Virus record (IMG/VR): IMGVR_UViG_3300037549_000148 | Coordinates: 1-25,409 of that record | From: a virus | DNA: 25,409 bases | Reading direction: 5' to 3' (one strand) | In this document: one piece after another, positions 1-7,069 of the stretch | Position numbering within the stretch: position 1 is the first letter of the stretch | Layout of the letters: each line of letters begins with the position of its first letter | Position numbers and translations under genes: made by a program | Notes under the pieces: generated by a model | What the model was told of the DNA's origin: nothing | The model's database searches: none | The model's input: the letters and a program-made list of their open reading frames with translations, nothing else

Positions 1-593
1 GTGGCACCAGAAATGACTGCGGCAGCACTACCAAACACGTTCTTGACAGTATCAGTGGTACCTGTGGAGGGCAGGATATTTACGTTGATCGAACCATCAG
101 CATTGGGTTCTAGGATATTCCCATTAGATCCAACGACTTCTACCTGGCCAATGGATACAGTGCCATCGAAAACGATGGGCATTGGGTTGTTCTTATCGTA
201 GAAATTACCGTATTGGTCTACAAAGACCACCCTATCGGCTACGGTGGGGTCTGATTCGTAGACCGCTTTGTAATGGTCACCATCGGGCGGGTTCGCTGTT
301 TTACCCTGCTCTGCAGCCCCTATAGTGGCTCCAGCGGCCAAAGTATAGGCAGAGATATCATAAGGCATCCAAGACGTTACATTGGCGCTTGGAGGCCCTA
401 CTATGAGCATAGTAGGGGACAGAACCTTCATGATTTTAACGTTTATGGGTGTAGGGAGTGTGGAGGAGGAGAGATAGGCTATTTGCTTGGTCTTGAAACC
501 AGCTGTATTAGCTAGCGTAATAATACCTTGTGCGGTACCATCAGCCGTAAATGCTTGCGGTGGAACTACGTTCCAACTACGTTCTAGCGCCAT
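1..593 (-). CDS. Virion structural protein, partial (C-terminus off the left edge)
   Basis: An open frame runs without a stop from an ATG at 593-591 to the window edge, giving about 197 residues of N-terminal sequence. An AAGGG-type ribosome binding site precedes the ATG. The protein begins MALERSWNVVPPQAF and has a beta-rich, low-charge composition. A later part carries the Asn/Gly/Asp-rich stretches VFDGTVSIGQVEVVGSNG and NADGSINVNILPS, which look like beta repeats of tail or baseplate decoration proteins. From memory, similar proteins starting with a 'V-P-P-Q-A-F-T' stretch occur among structural proteins of large phages, but no enzyme motif is visible. It is the last gene seen in the leftward late block, beyond the tRNA cluster. 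The structural role is inferred from composition and context; the exact position in the virion is unknown. Confidence 0.75.
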   Translation of the reverse strand, partial: MALERSWNVVPPQAFTADGTAQGIITLANTAGFKTKQIAYLSSSTLPTPINVKIMKVLSPTMLIVGPPSANVTSWMPYDISAYTLAAGATIGAAEQGKTANPPDGDHYKAVYESDPTVADRVVFVDQYGNFYDKNNPMPIVFDGTVSIGQVEVVGSNGNILEPNADGSINVNILPSTGTTDTVKNVFGSAAAVISGA

Positions 594-649
594 ATCCCAT
601 TTCCCTTGATCTACAACCCTATGTAGATATAGGTAAGATTAGGACAAAA

Positions 650-725
650 TGGGCTGCCTGATGGGACTCGCACCCACTTCGCCTGTCTTCACAGGACAGG
701 GCCTCGACTCTTCGGCCTCAGACAA
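650..725 (-). tRNA. tRNA-His (anticodon GTG)
   Basis: Read on the minus strand, a 5-bp anticodon stem (CTGTC/GACAG) closes the loop CTGTGAA, giving anticodon GTG. The T-arm is GTGGG, TGCGAGT, CCCAT. The acceptor strands TTGTCTG and CAGGCAG pair with two G-T wobbles. The discriminator base is C73, as expected for histidine tRNAs, and CCA is encoded at 652-650. The D-arm is weak, with a GCC/GGC stem and no clear GG in the loop, and position -1 would be T rather than the usual G. The call is sound, but the exact 5' end is less certain. Confidence 0.75.
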
Positions 726-736
726 ATCGTTATAAA

Positions 737-826
737 TGGTCTAACAAGAAGGAGTTGAACCTCCGAAGCCCCGAAGGGCTCCAGTTTTACAGACTGGTGT
801 AGCTAACCGGCAGCTACCTTTGTTAG
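737..826 (-). tRNA. tRNA-Tyr (anticodon GTA)
   Basis: This is a class II tRNA with a long variable arm. Acceptor strands CTAACAA and TTGTTAG pair perfectly, followed by discriminator A and an encoded CCA (739-737). The anticodon stem CCAGT/ACTGG closes loop CTGTAAA, so the anticodon is GTA. The variable arm AGCCC-TTCG-GGGCT is a clear hairpin. The T-stem is GGAGG/CCTTC. The D-stem GTAGC/GCTAC is one pair longer than usual, and the base at position 8 appears to be A rather than the normal U. Confidence 0.85.
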
Positions 827-833
827 ATGAAAA

Positions 834-911
834 TGGTCTAGTAGGCAAGATTTGAACTTGCGTCCTTTCGCTTCCAGGGCGAACCGTCTGGCCAGGCTGA
901 CTTACTACTAG
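834..911 (-). tRNA. tRNA-Pro (anticodon TGG by geometry), with C at position 33
   Basis: Acceptor strands CTAGTAG and CTACTAG pair perfectly, with A73 and an encoded CCA (836-834). C1-G72 with A73 is the pattern of bacterial proline tRNAs. The D-loop AGCCTGGCCA has the invariant GG. The anticodon stem TTCGC/GCGAA closes the seven-base loop CCTGGAA, which puts TGG at 34-36. Position 33 is then C instead of the near-universal U. The T-arm is GCAAG, TTCAAAT, CTTGC. A serine reading (GGA) would restore a U before the anticodon but breaks the loop geometry and lacks the long variable arm. It is the first of three tRNAs in transcription order. Confidence 0.8.
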
Positions 912-957
912 TTGTGTTTGCGCGTATCGCTGCATAAAATCTCCAAAGTTTAAAAGC

Positions 958-989
958 AAAAGCCCTCGATGCGTTTCCGCAGAGGGCTT
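958..989 (-). terminator. Rho-independent terminator between the HNH gene and the tRNA cluster
   Basis: On the minus strand AAGCCCTC and TGCG pair with CGCA and GAGGGCTT around a GAAA tetraloop, with a two-base bulge (TC), followed by TTTTGCTTTT. It lies 77 bp downstream of the HNH stop codon. The tRNAs lie beyond it, so they need read-through or their own start. Confidence 0.8.
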
Positions 990-1065
990 GGGGAGTAACA
1001 GACAAAAATAATCAACAAGCCCTTACATATGTGGGTTCCTAGGATGTGGGAGTAGATTATAATTC

Positions 1066-1413
1066 TTATTCGTTCTCATGATGTATAGATTGTCTCTCGT
1101 TAAAATGTTCCTTAGCATGACAGTTACCACAAAGTATTACACATTTTCCTATTTCTTTCAAGATATTTTCTTTTCCATACCCCATACCTATCATACACGA
1201 AACTTCTATAGTTTTATCTCTTAAATGATGAAATTGCAGACATGCAGGATGATTCTCTGGGCATCTACCGCATTTTAGGGTAGACTTTAGCTCTGCGAAC
1301 CATTCTCTAAGTTCTGTACGCCTTTCCTCTTGGCGACGACTTTTTTCGGCATACATTCGTTTGTACCGAGCTTTGTCGTATTCCTTTTGATATTCTTTAG
1401 TCCATTTAGTCAT
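1066..1413 (-). CDS. HNH endonuclease (small, free-standing)
   Basis: This 115-residue protein has a very basic, helical N-terminus (residues 1-45, rich in K/R/E/Y) and a C-terminal HNH-type zinc and metal centre: C48-x-x-C51, the histidine pair H62-H63, and C95-x-x-C98-H99. This order (CxxC, HH, CxxCH) is that of compact phage HNH nucleases, which typically nick or cut DNA and act as homing endonucleases. The gene is more AT-rich than its structural neighbours. It sits between two terminators and has an extended -10 promoter immediately upstream, so it looks like an independently expressed insertion. The ribosome binding site is weak (AAGG about five bases from the ATG). Target site and activity are not known. 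Confidence 0.85.
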   Translation of the reverse strand: MTKWTKEYQKEYDKARYKRMYAEKSRRQEERRTELREWFAELKSTLKCGRCPENHPACLQFHHLRDKTIEVSCMIGMGYGKENILKEIGKCVILCGNCHAKEHFNERQSIHHENE

Positions 1414-1423
1414 TTAGACCTTG

Positions 1424-1432
1424 ATTATATCA
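1424..1432 (-). promoter_or_regulatory. Extended -10 promoter TGATATAAT for the HNH gene
   Basis: The minus strand reads TGATATAAT, which is a perfect TGn extension plus TATAAT. It ends 10 bases before the HNH start codon, just after the terminator of the tail operon. No good -35 is seen, which is tolerable for an extended -10 element. The transcript would have a leader of only a few bases. The same motif occurs before three other genes in the window. Confidence 0.6.
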
Positions 1433-1439
1433 TAGAAAC

Positions 1440-1467
1440 AAAAAAGGCCCCAGATTTCTCTGGAGCC
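1440..1467 (-). terminator. Rho-independent terminator of the late tail operon
   Basis: Minus-strand GGCTCCAGA and TCTGGGGCC pair (one G-T) around a GAAA loop, followed by five T residues at 1444-1440. It lies directly downstream of the tail tube gene and marks the end of the long leftward structural transcript. Confidence 0.85.
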
Positions 1468-1493
1468 CTTTGTCACTTTTCAGTGGTTTCGGA

Positions 1494-1946
1494 TTAAGGC
1501 AGGCTTACGGCCCCTGCACTTTCGTCTTGATCGCCAGATTCATCGCTAAGTCTGAGACCAGTATAGTTGATGGTGATTCTAGAAGTAGCCCTTGCATTGT
1601 GATTGCCATTCATTGAGTTTGGCACGCAACCGATAGCAATGAGGATAGTAGACCCAGACTGGCGATCAACGATCGCAATACTTACGCCTTCTAGGGTCAA
1701 TAGATCCTGGATCTTTGGCACTGCGGGTAGAACGTGTGGACCTTGACCTACGATCCTAAATCCAGAGCAAGAGATCGTCACAGCTTCATAAGAAGTAGGG
1801 GTGATCTCGTCTGGGCTATAACGACCAAGAAGATGAATTGGCTCAGTGCCGATGTTCATGTTGTATGTACAAGTTTCGTAAATACCAACCAGTTGGTTGT
1901 TTACGTAAACTTTGGCTCGTGCGCCAGTGAGGACTTTTGAAGGCAT
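1494..1946 (-). CDS. Tail tube protein
   Basis: This 150-residue protein begins MPSKVLTGARAKVYVNNQLV and is almost entirely beta-strand-like, with few charged clusters and no enzyme motif. The size, and the position immediately after the sheath gene, are those of the contractile-tail tube subunit (T4 gp19 counterpart), which forms the inner conduit for DNA. A good AAGGAG site lies nine bases before the ATG. A terminator follows the gene. The C-terminus (about residues 133-150) is acidic and polar, and may be a flexible tail. The assignment rests on gene order and fold type rather than on a diagnostic motif, because tail tube proteins diverge widely. Confidence 0.75.
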   Translation of the reverse strand: MPSKVLTGARAKVYVNNQLVGIYETCTYNMNIGTEPIHLLGRYSPDEITPTSYEAVTISCSGFRIVGQGPHVLPAVPKIQDLLTLEGVSIAIVDRQSGSTILIAIGCVPNSMNGNHNARATSRITINYTGLRLSDESGDQDESAGAVSLP

Positions 1947-1972
1947 ATATAATTCTCCTTATTCCTTAAATA

Positions 1973-4129
1973 TTAAGCAGCGCTCTGAACTTGGCTGAAG
2001 TTGAGGTTGAGTGGGATAAAGTACACAGCGGTAGCGAGCTTGATCTCAACTCCAACGTCCATTTCAGGACCACTGATGCTGACACTTTGGTTCTTGTAAC
2101 CAAGAGGAGCGTCGATGCTACCAGCGATCAATTTCAATTTCTTGTAGCCATCCATTTTCTGAGCTAGGTAGCTGAGAGCGGTAGCGGCGTCTACGTCGGC
2201 AAGAGACTTACCAACGAAGGCAACTTTGAAGCTTTGAGCTAGGTCTAGGGCGATAATGTCAGAGCAGTATACGGCCTGAATGCTGTTGTATACAAAGTTG
2301 GTGTCGAAACCGTAAGTGGTTTGGTCACTAACCCAGTATTCTCTCGTTGTGTCTTTCGACAAGAACAAGAGACCAGCGTTTAGAGCGTCTTCTACGTCAC
2401 CAGGACTTCCAGAATCGAATCCAACTGGATCGACATAGCTGATTACGTTAGCAGCCTTGTTGACGATAGCTTTGTAGAATCCACCAGCTTGCATACCGGC
2501 AGCGAGGCACGAGCCGTACCAAGGAAGGTACTGAGTGGCAACACCGACCGAGTTGTCTTGAACGATTTGTTGCATCGTAAGCGAGCAGCGATAATTGCCA
2601 AGACCTTGAGCAGCTTCTTTGCAATTATTGTAAGTATCATTGATCGACAAGATACAGATACGGTGCCTCTTGAGCTTTGGCGTACTGTACTGAATACAGT
2701 GACTCTTCACAGCTGCGTTAATGGCAGAGATCGTGTAGGTACTTCCGCTATCAGTATTCCCAGCAATGATATCTTGCGAAGAATCCTGAGAGAACAGGGG
2801 AACGATGATATTACACTGAATACCGGCAACTTGAGCTAGTGCGTTAACAATATCAGCTGACTGCGTGGCGCCGCGAGCGCCACCAGACAAGAATACTGCG
2901 TTAACCATTGGAGCAGGCAGACCAGCTTCTCCGGTAATAGCAGGAACAAAGTTAAGAGAAAGCGAGTTGGCGATAGCAGCTTGGAAATCAAAGGCAGATT
3001 TCTTGATGCGTCCTGGAGTAACACCGACAGCGCTAGAAGCGATGCCGATAGCTGTTACAAGGTCCAAAGTATTTTTTGGAGGCAATTGTTGAGCATTAGC
3101 AGCGCTTACGGCAGTATAGCCAGGTTGTGCAGAAATAAACGCAGCAAGATCAGAAATAGTTCTGTATTGCGAAAGGTCAATAGTAAGACTAGCGCCAATG
3201 CCGCCAGCTACAGTAGTAGTCAAAATACCGGCAGCCGAGATCGTCAGAGTACCGGTAGTACCTTGATAACCTACGAAAAGACCTATTACAGCATTTACGT
3301 CAATCGCTTCACTGACATTAATGTCAGGGCGAACGATACTAACTTCTACGCCAGGTTCTTGAGCAGACGCGAATACACCAGCGGGAAGACCTAGGGAAGC
3401 AAGGTCTCCAGGAGTAGAGTCAACTAGTTCAAGAGCTTTGCCCCAGCCTTTGCGATAAGCGCCAGCATCTGGACTTACATTAAGCTGAACGGAGCTAGGA
3501 GCAGAGCCAGCAGAGGCTACTACGCCAGCGGGAAGAACGGAGTTGAGTTCAACTACAAGGTGAGGAATAGTGTCGTGAGCGCCAGTGGTGCCGCTAAGGG
3601 CTACGGCGACTAGAGCGCCGCCATTGATTCTAACGCTAAAGGTAGCACCGTTAAGAGGTGCGCCAAGAGCAGGAATGGTACCGCCAGCTACTTCTGGAGC
3701 TGCTTCAACATTGATGGAGCTAATTTGGTACTTGTACAGATTACCAGGAAGACCCCAGTTTTTATCAAACAGGGTACCATAGTCAGTATCTACAAGGGCA
3801 GAAGCTTTCGTGCCAGAGTTCGTCTTAACGAGATACACAGCATTAGCGGTGCCCGTGATATCGGAATCGTTAGAAGGAGCCGACAGGGCGCGCATAGCAT
3901 CAACTAGCTGACCGCTGACATACATAGCTTGAACTTTGGCGAGCTGATCTGGAGTAAACTTGTTATTGGCCAATACTACGCTCTGGTAGCTAGGGCCACC
4001 GTCTGCTTCGCCAATAATAACGATGATACCCGAAGAACCGAGTCCTACTGGATTACTTTGTACAGTAATGTTAGGATAACTGTCAGGAATATTGGTATTT
4101 ACGAAAGATGTTACTAGTCTTAGTGACAT
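1973..4129 (-). CDS. Contractile tail sheath protein
   Basis: This 718-residue protein builds the outer contractile sheath of the tail. The N-terminus (about residues 20-50, with PNITVQSNPVGLGSSG then IIVIIGEADGGP) matches the usual opening of sheath proteins: a short extended arm, then a strand ending in a Gly-rich 'GEA.GP' turn. Residues of about 145-370 form a beta-rich, Ala/Gly/Thr-rich insertion, probably surface-exposed domains. The later part (about 400-610) fits the conserved sheath core, followed by a C-terminal subdomain (about 620-718) that in this family makes the inter-subunit and tube contacts. AAGGAG lies seven bases before the ATG, and the tube gene follows after 26 bp. The size is within the range for sheaths of large myoviruses. 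Confidence 0.9.
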   Translation of the reverse strand: MSLRLVTSFVNTNIPDSYPNITVQSNPVGLGSSGIIVIIGEADGGPSYQSVVLANNKFTPDQLAKVQAMYVSGQLVDAMRALSAPSNDSDITGTANAVYLVKTNSGTKASALVDTDYGTLFDKNWGLPGNLYKYQISSINVEAAPEVAGGTIPALGAPLNGATFSVRINGGALVAVALSGTTGAHDTIPHLVVELNSVLPAGVVASAGSAPSSVQLNVSPDAGAYRKGWGKALELVDSTPGDLASLGLPAGVFASAQEPGVEVSIVRPDINVSEAIDVNAVIGLFVGYQGTTGTLTISAAGILTTTVAGGIGASLTIDLSQYRTISDLAAFISAQPGYTAVSAANAQQLPPKNTLDLVTAIGIASSAVGVTPGRIKKSAFDFQAAIANSLSLNFVPAITGEAGLPAPMVNAVFLSGGARGATQSADIVNALAQVAGIQCNIIVPLFSQDSSQDIIAGNTDSGSTYTISAINAAVKSHCIQYSTPKLKRHRICILSINDTYNNCKEAAQGLGNYRCSLTMQQIVQDNSVGVATQYLPWYGSCLAAGMQAGGFYKAIVNKAANVISYVDPVGFDSGSPGDVEDALNAGLLFLSKDTTREYWVSDQTTYGFDTNFVYNSIQAVYCSDIIALDLAQSFKVAFVGKSLADVDAATALSYLAQKMDGYKKLKLIAGSIDAPLGYKNQSVSISGPEMDVGVEIKLATAVYFIPLNLNFSQVQSAA

Positions 4130-4140
4130 TGAAATTCTCC

Positions 4141-4425
4141 TTATCTAACTTTCTTCAAACCGAAGTGTTTTAATCCAGCTTCAAATTTCTCTGGGTCATC
4201 GAGCTTAACTGCCTTCAGATGTACCCATAAGATTTGTTCTAATTCTTTAGGCTTGTCATATTTCTTCTTTTCTTTTGCCCAAAAAATCCTAAATTGTTCT
4301 CTCTTTTCTAGACCAGATAGCGCGCGAGCTTCAGGCTTATAAAGCGAAGCTCTATAGGCTTTTGATTCTTCTAGCGACATTTCTTTAGCGTTTTCCATTA
4401 CAGCTTCTCTCTCTTTCTTGGCCAT
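4141..4425 (-). CDS. Small helical virion protein sharing a module with the prohead protease tail
   Basis: This 94-residue protein is highly charged (K/E-rich) and predicted helical throughout. Residues from about 40 on contain EKREQFRIF followed by two further helices ending in KFEAGLKHFG. This resembles the extreme C-terminus of the prohead protease (residues 410-458), which has EKREEFRSF and a similar helical end. The gene starts two bases after the stop of its upstream neighbour, so the two are probably translationally coupled, and it sits directly before the sheath gene. A tail-assembly or chaperone-like role is possible from position, but nothing in the sequence proves it. Confidence 0.7.
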   Translation of the reverse strand: MAKKEREAVMENAKEMSLEESKAYRASLYKPEARALSGLEKREQFRIFWAKEKKKYDKPKELEQILWVHLKAVKLDDPEKFEAGLKHFGLKKVR

Positions 4426-4427
4426 AA

Positions 4428-4853
4428 TTAACCTACTGGCAGAGATAATTTTGTCTTACGTTTAGATTCCATATGGCCAATAAATTTAGCTAGTTTGATG
4501 TGACCTTTCATTTCGTCAAATCCAGCTACGTTCTTGCCATCTTGTCCAACTTGAGTTGGTGTAGTACCTGCAAGCTCGTTATTACCCTCTTTTTGTTCAG
4601 CGGGATTAGCTTGAGGAGACTTTTGGTTTCTCACGTCGTCAGAGACACCCTCAACATGTTCTTTTGGGTGGATTTCTCCTGCATTAGCTTTACCATTAGA
4701 ATGTTGATTTTCAGCATTTTGGTCAGCTTCTTTCTCTGGCTTCTTCCAGGGCATTTCAGCTTTAGCAAGCTCACACTTAGTAAGTAGTTCCTGAGTCTTT
4801 TTCAAGACTGCAAAAGCTGCTTCCTTAGCTGTATATCTCTTTTCATGCGCCAT
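4428..4853 (-). CDS. Unknown virion-cluster protein, helical ends with a disordered middle
   Basis: The start is placed at 4853 because an AAGAGG site lies seven bases upstream. A longer frame to 4895 would add 14 residues and overlap the neighbouring gene. The 141-residue product opens with a helical segment (MAHEKRYTAKEAAFAVLKKT), then LAKAEMPWKK. Residues of about 45-110 are rich in Q, N, G, E and K and look disordered. A basic helical end follows. The LAKAE pentapeptide fits the hydrophobic-x-K-(S/T/A)-E motif found in the scaffold and other genes here. No known domain is recognised. It lies between two other small charged proteins upstream of the sheath gene. Confidence 0.7.
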   Translation of the reverse strand: MAHEKRYTAKEAAFAVLKKTQELLTKCELAKAEMPWKKPEKEADQNAENQHSNGKANAGEIHPKEHVEGVSDDVRNQKSPQANPAEQKEGNNELAGTTPTQVGQDGKNVAGFDEMKGHIKLAKFIGHMESKRKTKLSLPVG

Positions 4854-4881
4854 ACTTAAACCTCTTGTACAATAAGGAAGA

Positions 4882-5256
4882 TTACCGCTTCCCATGTCTC
4901 TGCTCTAAAAAATCCCTTAACTTCTGAATACTTGGCTGTTTTACGTCCTCAGACTTGAAAAATAATGATGGCTTACCAAATGGGTCGGCCAACTTCTTGG
5001 ATTTAGGCATCTTTACGGCAGTACTGCCAACTTTTGCTGGATTTGGCACTGCCACACTAGGAACTTTCGTGCTCAAAGATTTGACTATTTCCTCAAATTT
5101 CTCTATATTGCCCTCAGACTTGTGCCAAGCACCATTAACCGTGGCCCAATCCCTATCAGTAAAGTCTTCTATTTTTTTCCCACGCTGTTTAGCGACAGAA
5201 TGCTTAATAGCTTGCCATTTCTTCTCGTCAGCGGGCGTTTTGATAAATCCGGTCAT
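4882..5256 (-). CDS. Unknown virion-cluster protein with two KSE motifs
   Basis: This 124-residue basic protein opens with MTGFIKTPADEKKWQAIKHS, a helical segment of the type 'ADEKKW.. AK..A.KQ..' that I have seen in small phage virion proteins of unknown role. Two copies of the motif hydrophobic-x-K-S-E occur, at residues 46-48 (AWHKSEG) and 101-103 (FFKSED). Between them is a Pro/Val/Lys linker. If the motif is a maturation cleavage site, this protein would be cut into three fragments inside the head. The ribosome binding site is poor (AAGG far from the ATG), so the gene may depend on translation of the gene upstream. Confidence 0.7.
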   Translation of the reverse strand: MTGFIKTPADEKKWQAIKHSVAKQRGKKIEDFTDRDWATVNGAWHKSEGNIEKFEEIVKSLSTKVPSVAVPNPAKVGSTAVKMPKSKKLADPFGKPSLFFKSEDVKQPSIQKLRDFLEQRHGKR

Positions 5257-5276
5257 ACGTATAAGATTACGTAACC

Positions 5277-6326
5277 TTATTCGTCCTGATCTTCTGCGTC
5301 ATCTGCTTCAGAGTCGTTTTCAGCATCAGTTACCCAGGATTCGTTAGACTGGTCTATAGTGGAATTGGTATCTAGATTACTAAGAATCCTAATTCCACCA
5401 GAATATCCCTTACTTGCCTTCGGATTAGATCCGACCGGCTTGCTTTTAAAGCCTACAGACTCTATAAAACGTCTTGGAGATTTTACCCAACTGTTTTCCA
5501 CCTGGCCGTTTAGGTTCATATATCGGCACCAGGCCTGTTCGCCGCCTGGAGTAGTAAAGGATTCGTCGAAATCAGGGCCACCGCTAGAAATGCTACTTTC
5601 TGAAAAGCCATTGGCTTCCAGCAGGCTTTCTCTGTAGCGAAGAATGGAGTACTTAACAATAGACCATAAAAACAACATGTTCTGGGCATCGCCGTGGGCA
5701 TGGCATCCAATAGTGTAGGTTTCATCAAAGAAGGAATGCTCTACCCTTGCTTCGTAATACTGAAACTGAGGTAAGATACCGAATTGAGTAGCAGAAACTT
5801 CCAAGTTAGGTTCAATAGAGAGACCGTCTGGAGTAATGTCTAAGATTTTGTACCCTACGCCATTGGCAGGGTTTAGTAGGATCATGCCTGGCGCAACGCC
5901 AGACAGGTCTATAGAGTCGTCTACGGACACCATACCGGTGTCGTCGTCATACCCTGCAGGTACGAATGGCTTGATAATATAGGGAATGGGCTTGCCAATC
6001 TGATTTGGCATCAATACAGATTTCTCGGTGGATTGATCGGCCATAGTCTTCATTTCTGGCTTTTCGTTGCTGGGGCCAAGCTGGATGGTAATGCATGGCA
6101 ACCTATCCTTGTCGTCGCGGCCACGAAGATACACGTCGATCTGATTTGCTTTGAACCATTCTTTGCAGGCATCGATATTTTTCTGGCCGTACTTATCGGT
6201 AAGATAGGTAATGTTGACAAGATCACTCATCATATGCTGTAAAAGCCAAGGATTCTTACGCATGTCGTCCATGCCAAGCTCTATGGCTGCTTTAATTATG
6301 ATATCGCCTTGAAAAATACCTGACAT
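5277..6326 (-). CDS. Virion structural protein, tail terminator or connector candidate
   Basis: This 349-residue protein has a helical N-terminus (residues 1-70, IIIKAAIELGMDDMRKNPW then KYGQKNIDACKEWF), followed by a mixed region with PCITIQLG and a central beta-rich part (about 120-220). The C-terminal tail (about 315-349) is strongly acidic and ends in Asp/Glu runs. GGAGC nine bases before the ATG is the likely ribosome site and lies within the end of the upstream gene. Position between the gp10-like protein and the sheath/tube genes fits a tail-terminator or neck protein, but this is inference. The acidic tail is unusual and may be a flexible binding arm. Confidence 0.65.
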   Translation of the reverse strand: MSGIFQGDIIIKAAIELGMDDMRKNPWLLQHMMSDLVNITYLTDKYGQKNIDACKEWFKANQIDVYLRGRDDKDRLPCITIQLGPSNEKPEMKTMADQSTEKSVLMPNQIGKPIPYIIKPFVPAGYDDDTGMVSVDDSIDLSGVAPGMILLNPANGVGYKILDITPDGLSIEPNLEVSATQFGILPQFQYYEARVEHSFFDETYTIGCHAHGDAQNMLFLWSIVKYSILRYRESLLEANGFSESSISSGGPDFDESFTTPGGEQAWCRYMNLNGQVENSWVKSPRRFIESVGFKSKPVGSNPKASKGYSGGIRILSNLDTNSTIDQSNESWVTDAENDSEADDAEDQDE

Positions 6327-6329
6327 AAA

Positions 6330-7067
6330 TTATTTGCTCCATTTAGCCAGAATTTCTGGTAGGAAGGTCTGTTCCCATTCTTTTTCTGCCCAAGCTTGTG
6401 CTTTATCCAAAAACTTTTTAGGCTGGTAGCCAGGATGCATCCACTTACCTGCGCTAGCTGGGCCGCTACTGACCGTCCTAAAGGTTAATATATCACGGCG
6501 CACGTTACCTGTTTTCGTAAGGGTCTGGTAGATGGACACGCCTTGAAGGACTGGAGTGTTACCTTTACCAGGGATTTCACCACCAAAATCCTTCCTATGA
6601 AGCAGGCCAGTTTTAGGCGAACCGTTAGGATTACTCTCTATTTTTTTGAATGGAATGCCTTCTTTCTTTAGAGCAGATTTAACCTGTTCTCGTAATTGAA
6701 ATTCGTACCCAGTAGAAGATGCTTTAGACTTATCCTTAGAAAAAGGAATGACTACAAACTTCTTTCCTTTAAGTAGGCCAGGCTTCATGTCCGTATTTGG
6801 CTCGATTCCCTCTTCGATCCACAAACCTTTTTGGTTAATGCTTACTACCCAAATACCAGGAGAAATGTCTTCCATCTCAACAGATTTAGAAAATGTTTTA
6901 AACGTGGGTGAACTTAGCTCTGCGCCTGCATCCATGAGGACGTGAGCTTTCGTCTGAGCAGCCAATCTAGCAACGCCTTTGTTGACATCCTGTGCTACTT
7001 CAGCAGCATATTCTTTTAGGGTATTAGCTAGGGCTGTAGTGTCTAATTTTATTTTTAGATTACTCAT
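6330..7067 (-). CDS. Head-tail joining or tail-completion protein, HK97-gp10-like candidate
   Basis: The protein has 245 residues. The N-terminal part (about 5-55) is an amphipathic helix with the pattern 'A..L..E.A..V..DV..GVARLAAQTKAHV', and the C-terminal part has GKWMHPGYQPKKFLDKA followed by a helix. A substrate-like loop between them ends in a beta strand carrying WVVSINQKGLWIEEG. This helix, strand, then 'hPG..p..Fl..A' arrangement is typical of the HK97 gp10-like family, which completes tails at the head-proximal end. The gene lies two bases from the upstream stop, with an AGGGG-type site inside that gene. Confidence is moderate because the family is recognised by pattern only. Confidence 0.65.
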   Translation of the reverse strand: MSNLKIKLDTTALANTLKEYAAEVAQDVNKGVARLAAQTKAHVLMDAGAELSSPTFKTFSKSVEMEDISPGIWVVSINQKGLWIEEGIEPNTDMKPGLLKGKKFVVIPFSKDKSKASSTGYEFQLREQVKSALKKEGIPFKKIESNPNGSPKTGLLHRKDFGGEIPGKGNTPVLQGVSIYQTLTKTGNVRRDILTFRTVSSGPASAGKWMHPGYQPKKFLDKAQAWAEKEWEQTFLPEILAKWSK

Positions 7068-7069
7068 CC

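Noticed and set aside
741-959. A 72-residue minus-strand open frame
   Set aside because: It covers two tRNA genes and part of the terminator, so it is not a protein gene.
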